Shown piece by piece: positions 58,680 through 64,000 of a DNA stretch of 64,000 bases. Source of the stretch: Magnimaribacter mokuoloeensis (GTDB lineage Bacteria; Pseudomonadota; Gammaproteobacteria; Magnimaribacterales; Magnimaribacteraceae). The first letter of the stretch is position 1. Each line of letters opens with the position of its first letter. Under the pieces are notes generated by a model. That model did not search any database. It was not told the origin of the DNA and worked only from the letters and a program-made list of their open reading frames with translations. The translations under genes and the position numbers were made by a program. Location: contig CP151794.1 in assembly GCA_041860225.1 (NCBI GenBank), positions 496,001 to 560,000 of the forward strand, written 5' to 3'.

Positions 58680-59390
58680 ATGGAAGCTCAGCCTTTTATA
58701 ATGTTTGGTAACTCTCATATTGTTACTCTCTTTATTATTATATCAATAGCCTTTATCTTCCCTGCAACAATAAAGAATAAAAGTAATGATGAAAAATTAC
58801 TTGTGGCAAAAATCTTAGGTTGTTCTGCTATTTGTTTAGAATTAATAAAACCATTTATATGGCATTATGCTATGGATTTCCCTTGGGCCAGGTTAATTCC
58901 AATTCACATGTGTAATCTTTCAACCATCTTCATAGGTATATTTTTATTAACCGAAAAGAGACTATTCTTTGAAGTATCATTTTTTTGGGGAATTGGCGGA
59001 GGGATCAATGCTCTATTGACTCCTGATGTGCCTAAAGCCTTCCCAGATCCACAATATATATTGTTTTTTTTCGGCCATGGTCTTTTAATCATAGCTATAG
59101 TCTTTGCATGTTTGACCTTAAAAAATAGACCAACGTTAGCATCTGTAAAAAACGGTATTATTTTTTCCTTAGTGACTTTACCCGTGATTTATTCAGTAAA
59201 TAAAATTGTTGGATCTCCTGCAAACTATTGGTATTTAGGAGTTAAACCTGCAGGGGAAAGTTTATTAGATCTCTTTCCAGATCCGCCAATGCATATCCCG
59301 GTTCTTATTTTTCTGGGTATTATTGTATTTTATTTAATCTATTCGCCTTATTGGATCTACGATCAATTTAAGAAGCAAGATGTTCAATAA
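58680..59390 (+). CDS. TIGR02206 (YwaF-like) integral membrane protein
   Basis: A 236-residue protein with about seven membrane segments. Signatures of the YwaF/TIGR02206 family are HIVTLFIIISI near the start, LIPIHMCNLSTIFIG near residue 75, WGIGGGINALLTPD near residue 103 and the NYWYL segment near residue 182. Function is unknown in all members. It is monocistronic, with a probable leaderless promoter, and its 3' end overlaps the convergent VOC gene by 23 bases. Confidence 0.8.
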   Translation: MEAQPFIMFGNSHIVTLFIIISIAFIFPATIKNKSNDEKLLVAKILGCSAICLELIKPFIWHYAMDFPWARLIPIHMCNLSTIFIGIFLLTEKRLFFEVSFFWGIGGGINALLTPDVPKAFPDPQYILFFFGHGLLIIAIVFACLTLKNRPTLASVKNGIIFSLVTLPVIYSVNKIVGSPANYWYLGVKPAGESLLDLFPDPPMHIPVLIFLGIIVFYLIYSPYWIYDQFKKQDVQ

Positions 59391-60213
59391 GAAGAGTAGG
59401 AATATTGTGAGTGCGAGATTTTACTGTAGCAACAAGTGTATTGGGTTTTCTACCTTCTTTCACTGGAGTAATGTCAAATCCCTCTTTAATAAGTCTTGTG
59501 TGTGTTGCATTTAGATCCTCAACATCCCAAGCAAGACCCCAAAGCTTATCTTGTTTTTCTTTTCCATCCTCTTTAGCAATTACCTCAATAGTAGTTTTAT
59601 TAAGCCTAAAAAAAAGCATCCTACCACCCCATTTTTCAACTGTTTGATCTAGTGCAAGCCTTATTCCATAGGTCTTCTCGTAAACTTGTATAAAACCTTC
59701 TGGATCATTTGTATTGATCACAACGTGGTCGAGCTTATGAACTGATGAAGCTGGAAAGCTTCCTAGCATAGGTAAATCTCCTTCTGTATGTTCAATCAAA
59801 AAAGAAAACAAACCTCTTGTTAGATTGTCTGGAAGAAATAAGTTCTTCCATCTTCTAATATTCCCACTGTCAAAATCTTTACCTTCACCCAGAGAAATAT
59901 TTCCAAAATCGATACCCTGCTCTAATAGTTGATCTCTAGTTGCTTCTAGGTCTTCAGAACCCAAGACAATGCCTGTTAACCCTTCACCACTCTCTTCAAT
60001 TGATTTATTAACAAGTTGTGCTCCAAATCCATCACCATTCGCTGCCAAAAGTTCAAAATAAGTATTATTAAAATTAAAAATTGAATTGATTGTGCCTAGC
60101 TCAGAATGTTCTCCTCTCCATACTGGATCTATTCCGAATAATTTAGAGTAATTCTTTTCAGCTTCAGATATGTTTTCAACTGAAACTATTAGGTGATCAA
60201 GTTTGTTTATCAT
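59368..60213 (-). CDS. VOC superfamily glyoxalase-like protein
   Basis: The 281-residue protein holds two VOC modules: one starting KLDHLIVSVENISEAEKNYSKLFG near residue 4, the second starting KLDHVVINTNDPEGFIQVYEKTYG near residue 162. Each begins with a metal-ligand-type D-H. It resembles the glyoxalase-like family with two repeats and no known substrate. It overlaps the small membrane protein gene by 17 bases, so the two are translated together. Confidence 0.82.
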   Translation of the reverse strand: MINKLDHLIVSVENISEAEKNYSKLFGIDPVWRGEHSELGTINSIFNFNNTYFELLAANGDGFGAQLVNKSIEESGEGLTGIVLGSEDLEATRDQLLEQGIDFGNISLGEGKDFDSGNIRRWKNLFLPDNLTRGLFSFLIEHTEGDLPMLGSFPASSVHKLDHVVINTNDPEGFIQVYEKTYGIRLALDQTVEKWGGRMLFFRLNKTTIEVIAKEDGKEKQDKLWGLAWDVEDLNATHTRLIKEGFDITPVKEGRKPNTLVATVKSRTHNIPTLLIEHLAS

Positions 60214-60481
60214 TTTTAGTATTTATTATCTTATTTTTAAATATCAAAAATAAATCCTTCATTTTTGCTACTAATTCAGGTCCTGCTAAATAAATTCCAG
60301 CTATCACAAAAACCCAACCAATTAACCATATCAAAGCTGGGTAGATAATACGCTCAAATGCGGACATGCTTGGATCGGCAGCGAGTTTTATCATTAAACC
60401 GTAACTCAGATAGTTTAGCGCTAACAGGCCCACACCAAAAGCACGTTTGATTACTGAAAAAAGAAAAGCTAGCTTGAACAT
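60197..60481 (-). CDS. Small membrane protein of unknown function
   Basis: A 94-residue protein with two hydrophobic segments (about residues 12-33 and 45-67) and a basic C-terminal tail (KNKIINTKNDK). No family is recognised. It is first in a two-gene leftward unit with the VOC protein. A TAGAAT box ends eight bases before the ATG, giving a leader of about one base if used. Confidence 0.6.
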   Translation of the reverse strand: MFKLAFLFSVIKRAFGVGLLALNYLSYGLMIKLAADPSMSAFERIIYPALIWLIGWVFVIAGIYLAGPELVAKMKDLFLIFKNKIINTKNDKQT

Positions 60482-60526
60482 TCCGCTACATTCTAAAATA
60501 TTTATTCACTTGAGAGGATATTTAAG

Positions 60527-60532
60527 TAATAT
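60527..60532 (+). promoter_or_regulatory. -10 box of M3 peptidase gene
   Basis: TAATAT ends six bases before the ATG at 60539; the six bases TGTGAG give no convincing ribosome site. This fits a leaderless start. Confidence 0.35.
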
Positions 60533-60538
60533 TGTGAG

Positions 60539-62629
60539 ATGTTTAGAAAGTTCCTTCCTCTACTCATACTTTTTATTTTCAGTTGTACTAACAAGGATAA
60601 TTCTATGAACCCATTTTTAAGTGAATACGAAACTCCATTTAAGATCCCTCCTTTTGAATCAATAAAGTTCAGTCATTATGAACCCGCCTTCGAAATAGGA
60701 ATGGAAGAACATAATAATGAAATTATATCTATTGCCGAAAATAAAGATGAACCGACCTTCGAAAATACAATCGAAGCTTTAGAGGCCTCAGGTGAAACTC
60801 TAGACAAGGTAGCAAATGTTTTTTTTAATCTTCTAGGATCAAATACCGATGATGATATGGATACTTTGGCTATGAAAATGAGCCCAAAATTATCTGCTCA
60901 CAATGACACTATCCTTTTGAATAAAAGCTTATTTAATCGAATTGAGGTCTTGCATGAAAAGAGAAGTTCATTAGGTCTATCTGTAGAGCAAAAAAGACTC
61001 TTAGAAGAAACTTATAAAAGATTTGTTCGGTCCGGTGCCAAGCTTGATCAGAGTTCTATGGATAGATTAACTCAAATCAATAGTTCTTTATCTTCATTAT
61101 CTGTTCAATTTGATCAAAATGTTCTTAAAGAAACCAATTCATACAGTATGGTTGTTGAGGATGAAAAAGATTTAGATGGACTTCCTGAAGAAGAAATTAG
61201 ACAAGCTGCATTGTTAGCTGAGTCAGAAGGAAAAAAAGGGAAATGGGTTTTTAAACCTACACGTGTAAGTATGTATCCATTTCTAACCTATTCAACAAAG
61301 AGAGAACTTAGAGAAGAACTATACAATGCGTATATCCAAAGAGGAGATAATGACAATAGTTTCGACAACAAAAAAATAATTTCTGAAATGGTGGCCTTAA
61401 GAAAAGAAAAGGCTGCGATGATGGGTTTCGAAAGTCATTCAGACTATGTCTTAGATAATACTATGGCTAAATCACCTCAGAACGTGAATAAACTTCTGCA
61501 GACGATATGGAATCCGGGTGTCGAAAAAGCTAAAGGTGAAGTTGAATCTATGCAAAAATTGATATCTGAAGAAGGAGGTAACTTTGAACTCGCCGCATGG
61601 GATTGGTGGCACTATGCTGAAAAACTTAGACAAGAACAATATGATTTTACAGAGGAAGAAGTAAAACCATATTTCAGTGAAGAAAATGTACTTAAGGGAG
61701 CTTTTGATGTAGCAGAAAAATTATTCGATATAACTTTTACAGAAAAAAATGATCTACCGAAATATCGTGACAATATAAGATCTTTTATCGTGGAAGATTC
61801 TAAGAAAAAGGTCATCGGTATCTTTTATACGGATTTTACTCTTAGACCTAATAAAGGTGGAGGAGCTTGGATGAATACCTTCAGAAGTCAAAGTAAATTT
61901 AACGGAGAAATCATTCCTATAGTTGTAAATGTATGCAACTTTCCTCCAAAAAATATAGATGGCGTTTCACTTCTTTCTTTTGAGCAAGTAGAGACACTAT
62001 TCCATGAGTTTGGTCATGGTTTGCATGGTTTATTGTCTGATGCTCAATACCCTAGTCTATCAGGTACGTCAGTTACTAGAGATTACGTGGAATTTCCGTC
62101 TCAGATGATGGAAAACTGGGCAAGAGAACCAGAAGTTATAAAAACCTTTGCAAAACATTATGAAACAGGTGAAACCATTCCAGATGAATTACTAAATAAA
62201 ATATCAGCTTCTGGTACTTTCAACGAAGGCTTTGCAACCACTGAATATGTCGCGGCTGCTCATTTGGATATGGCTTATCACACTAATGAAGGTCAAATAG
62301 AAGATATAGATAAATTTGAAGACGAAACATTAAAGGAGCTAGGTCTGATTCCACAAATAGAGAGCAGATACAGAAGTACTTATTTTGGGCATATTTTTGC
62401 TGGTGGCTATTCTTCTGGTTACTACAGTTATCTATGGACTGAAGTACTAGAAGCAGATGCTTTTGAGGCTTTTAAAGAAAAAGGATTATTTGATAAAGAA
62501 ACTGCAGATAAGCTTAAAAAATATGTTTACTCAGCAGGTAATACAGATGATTTAATGACTCAATATATACGCTTTAGAGGAAAAGAGCCTGAAATAGAAC
62601 CACTTCTTAAAAAAAGAGGACTTAATTAA
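60539..62629 (+). CDS. M3 family metallopeptidase (Dcp-like), predicted lipoprotein
   Basis: Zinc oligopeptidase of 696 residues. The N-terminus is a lipoprotein signal: LLILFIFS followed by Cys16, so the enzyme is anchored outside the cytoplasm. The zinc site HEFGH lies at residues 489-493, with the downstream Glu in the expected FNEGFATTEYV helix region. NPFLSEYETPFKIPPF after the signal is typical of peptidyl-dipeptidase Dcp. It probably degrades short peptides in the periplasm. It is followed one base later by the DUF3445 gene. Confidence 0.92.
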   Translation: MFRKFLPLLILFIFSCTNKDNSMNPFLSEYETPFKIPPFESIKFSHYEPAFEIGMEEHNNEIISIAENKDEPTFENTIEALEASGETLDKVANVFFNLLGSNTDDDMDTLAMKMSPKLSAHNDTILLNKSLFNRIEVLHEKRSSLGLSVEQKRLLEETYKRFVRSGAKLDQSSMDRLTQINSSLSSLSVQFDQNVLKETNSYSMVVEDEKDLDGLPEEEIRQAALLAESEGKKGKWVFKPTRVSMYPFLTYSTKRELREELYNAYIQRGDNDNSFDNKKIISEMVALRKEKAAMMGFESHSDYVLDNTMAKSPQNVNKLLQTIWNPGVEKAKGEVESMQKLISEEGGNFELAAWDWWHYAEKLRQEQYDFTEEEVKPYFSEENVLKGAFDVAEKLFDITFTEKNDLPKYRDNIRSFIVEDSKKKVIGIFYTDFTLRPNKGGGAWMNTFRSQSKFNGEIIPIVVNVCNFPPKNIDGVSLLSFEQVETLFHEFGHGLHGLLSDAQYPSLSGTSVTRDYVEFPSQMMENWAREPEVIKTFAKHYETGETIPDELLNKISASGTFNEGFATTEYVAAAHLDMAYHTNEGQIEDIDKFEDETLKELGLIPQIESRYRSTYFGHIFAGGYSSGYYSYLWTEVLEADAFEAFKEKGLFDKETADKLKKYVYSAGNTDDLMTQYIRFRGKEPEIEPLLKKRGLN

Positions 62630-62630
62630 G

Positions 62631-63512
62631 TTGAATTTTCCAGTCCATCAACCGTATAAGGATGGTAAAGGTGGAGTAGAAATTGGCCTAAAACCTATTC
62701 CTGAAAATTCTTGGTTGGAGATAGATGATCTGTTTCCTAACGAAATAGCCCTGAAGAAAAAGCTATTTCAAGAAAGAAGACAAGAAGTACTGATCACACC
62801 CTCAACCTCAATATCCATCCAAAAAGAAGTTCTGCATGTGCTGTTAGAACATCTGCGTTTGTTTCATAACAATCAATTTAGAATAAATGATAAAACTGTT
62901 GAGATTATTAAAACAAAGGAAGTCTATAATCACCAAGATGATGATAATCCTTTAGAGCTTGCCTCTCTTCTTGTTCAAGAAGATTTGATTGTAATGAAAC
63001 CAATCAATGATCATTATCATCTGGAAACAGCTTCGCTTTGTGCACCTACTCGCTGGTCTCTCAGAGATAAATTCAGGAAATCTTTATCTGAGATTCACAA
63101 GGAAGTACCTGGTTATAAGATCAAAATAGATGACAGGGTAAATAACATATTCACTAATCTGCCAAACGATAAAATTTTTGAAAGGTTTAATTGGTCTATA
63201 TTCGATTCACCAGAATTGTTTCAGCCCATCAATAGTAAAACATTGGTAGAAATTGGGGATGTTAAGCCTGAAGAACTATTCATAAGAGTTGAAAGGCAAA
63301 CAATAAGAAGATTAAAAAAGTCTAGATCAGTTTTATTTACTGTAAGAGTGCATGTCGATCCAATAACAGCAATTCTAGATAATAATGAAACTACTCTGGA
63401 TCTAGTTAAAGCAATTACCAATTTAGACCGAGACATGAAGGCTTATAAGGTTATAACTCCGTTCGAAGAAAACCTCATTAATTGGCTAAAGACTAAATCA
63501 ATCAATGAGTGA
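62631..63512 (+). CDS. DUF3445 protein, heme-dependent oxidative N-demethylase-like
   Basis: The 293-residue protein matches DUF3445, whose studied members are subunits of heme-dependent oxidative N-demethylases acting on dimethylamine-type substrates. Supporting segments are GLKPI near residue 20, the LLVQEDLIVM strand near residue 114, and CAPTRWSLRDKFRKSLSEIH near residue 138. Another is RVERQTIRRLKKSRSVLFTVRVHVDP near residue 225 with basic residues of the family. Translation starts at TTG 62631 directly after the M3 stop. No other demethylase subunits are nearby. Confidence 0.82.
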   Translation: MNFPVHQPYKDGKGGVEIGLKPIPENSWLEIDDLFPNEIALKKKLFQERRQEVLITPSTSISIQKEVLHVLLEHLRLFHNNQFRINDKTVEIIKTKEVYNHQDDDNPLELASLLVQEDLIVMKPINDHYHLETASLCAPTRWSLRDKFRKSLSEIHKEVPGYKIKIDDRVNNIFTNLPNDKIFERFNWSIFDSPELFQPINSKTLVEIGDVKPEELFIRVERQTIRRLKKSRSVLFTVRVHVDPITAILDNNETTLDLVKAITNLDRDMKAYKVITPFEENLINWLKTKSINE

Positions 63513-64000
63513 TTGGTGGAAAAAAGCAGTAATCTATCAGATTTATCCTAGATCTTTTCAAGATACTTCTAACAATGGAATTGGCGATTTAAAAGGAATT
63601 GCTAATAGAATGGACCATATCTCAAGTCTTGGAGTAGATGCAATTTGGCTCTCTCCTTTCTTTAAATCACCTATGAAGGATATGGGCTATGACGTAAGCA
63701 ACTATTTAGAGGTTGATCCTTTATTTGGTGGTATGGACGACTTAGAGTTTTTGATTTCACTAGCTCATCAAAAAAATATCAAGGTAATCATAGATCAAGT
63801 TTTGTCACACAGCTCAGATCAACATGATGCTTTTTTAAATAGCAGAACTAGTAGAGATTCTGAAAAGTCAGACTGGTATGTTTGGGCTGATCCAAATGAA
63901 AATGGCTCTCCTCCCAATAATTGGTTATCAGTTTTTGGTGGATCAGCTTGGGAATGGGAACCTTTAAGAGAACAATACTATTTGCATAATTTTCTTAAGA
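63505..64000 (+). CDS. GH13 alpha-glucosidase, N-terminal part, cut by window edge
   Basis: The first 165 residues of a glycoside hydrolase family 13 enzyme: WWKKAVIYQIYPRSFQD start, GDLKGIANRMDHISSLGVDAIWLSPFF near residue 30, and conserved region I in IIDQVLSHSSDQH near residue 94. This is the pattern of oligo-1,6-glucosidase or alpha-glucosidase. The catalytic Asp and Glu lie beyond the window. The ATG overlaps the DUF3445 stop by eight bases, so the two are translated together, though a metabolic link is not evident. Confidence 0.9.
   Translation, partial: MSDWWKKAVIYQIYPRSFQDTSNNGIGDLKGIANRMDHISSLGVDAIWLSPFFKSPMKDMGYDVSNYLEVDPLFGGMDDLEFLISLAHQKNIKVIIDQVLSHSSDQHDAFLNSRTSRDSEKSDWYVWADPNENGSPPNNWLSVFGGSAWEWEPLREQYYLHNFLK

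Noticed and set aside
1..64000. CRISPR arrays, prophage, insertion sequences, tRNA or rRNA genes
   Set aside because: No regularly spaced repeats, integrase or transposase genes, cloverleaf-like stretches or rRNA sequence were seen; nearly all DNA is accounted for by metabolic and housekeeping genes.

Overview
The window is a dense, AT-rich stretch of a bacterial chromosome. The gene content points to a Gammaproteobacterium: a fabD-rpmF-yceD-rluC block divergent from rne, an mrp/metG divergent pair, ibpA-type Hsp20 and PhoBR-Pst. Strong base bias, many overlapping genes, almost no intergenic DNA and many crotonase, SDR, alpha/beta-hydrolase and VOC enzymes suggest a streamlined marine heterotroph of the SAR86 type. 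That placement is inference. No rRNA, tRNA, CRISPR array, prophage, insertion sequence or replication origin was seen. No gene-free stretch exceeds 300 bases; the longest is the structured 5' leader region of rne (2129-2358).

Layout. 1-5396: fabD (cut by the left edge), rpmF, yceD and rluC read left; rne (RNase E) reads right; nudC reads left. 5455-8233: an NhaD/ArsB-type antiporter, dusA and a TerB-like protein. 8230-14047: mlaA and mrp read left; metG, a separate MetRS tRNA-binding domain and a ferredoxin-NADP reductase read right; argG reads left. 14144-16962: a BCCT transporter, a two-part gene remnant (MetY-type N-terminus joined to an alpha/beta-hydrolase C-terminus) and a homocysteine S-methyltransferase. 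16966-21999: grxD, pdxJ, an MDR oxidoreductase, a serine hydrolase, a DUF1295 membrane protein and an SDR. 22007-22584: a complete heat-shock unit with a sigma32-like promoter, a ROSE-like RNA thermometer, hsp20 and a terminator. 22567-29482: two small unknown genes, then a leftward operon of MFS transporter, class III aminotransferase, hydrolase, MoxR ATPase, VWA protein and exported methyltransferase, facing a TetR regulator. 30100-31339: aquaporin and an SRAP protein.

31412-40905 is a phosphate island: phoB-phoR, porin, pstS, pstC, pstA, pstB, a DUF47 (PhoU-like) protein and a PiT transporter, all leftward. A strong hairpin between pstS and pstC probably makes the binding protein more abundant than the permease. 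40962-58617 is a catabolic region: cytidylyltransferase, TauD-type dioxygenase, glutamine amidotransferase, three crotonases, a large exported DUF3604 protein, three SDRs, an acyl-CoA synthetase, an amidase, a haloalkane dehalogenase, a fumarylacetoacetase-family hydrolase, a VOC protein, a Rieske ferredoxin and a nucleotide-exchanger-like transporter. 58680-64000: membrane proteins, another VOC protein, an M3 peptidase lipoprotein, a DUF3445 protein and the start of a GH13 glucosidase.

The most unusual signals are these. Several transcription units have a -10-like hexamer ending about six bases before the ATG, as expected for leaderless mRNAs. One pair of divergent small genes shares overlapping -10 boxes. 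Eight of twelve convergent gene pairs overlap at their 3' ends, four of them by nested stop codons. RNase E lacks its CPRC zinc link, MetRS is split into two genes, PhoR has no membrane segment, and a deletion has joined two unrelated gene fragments.
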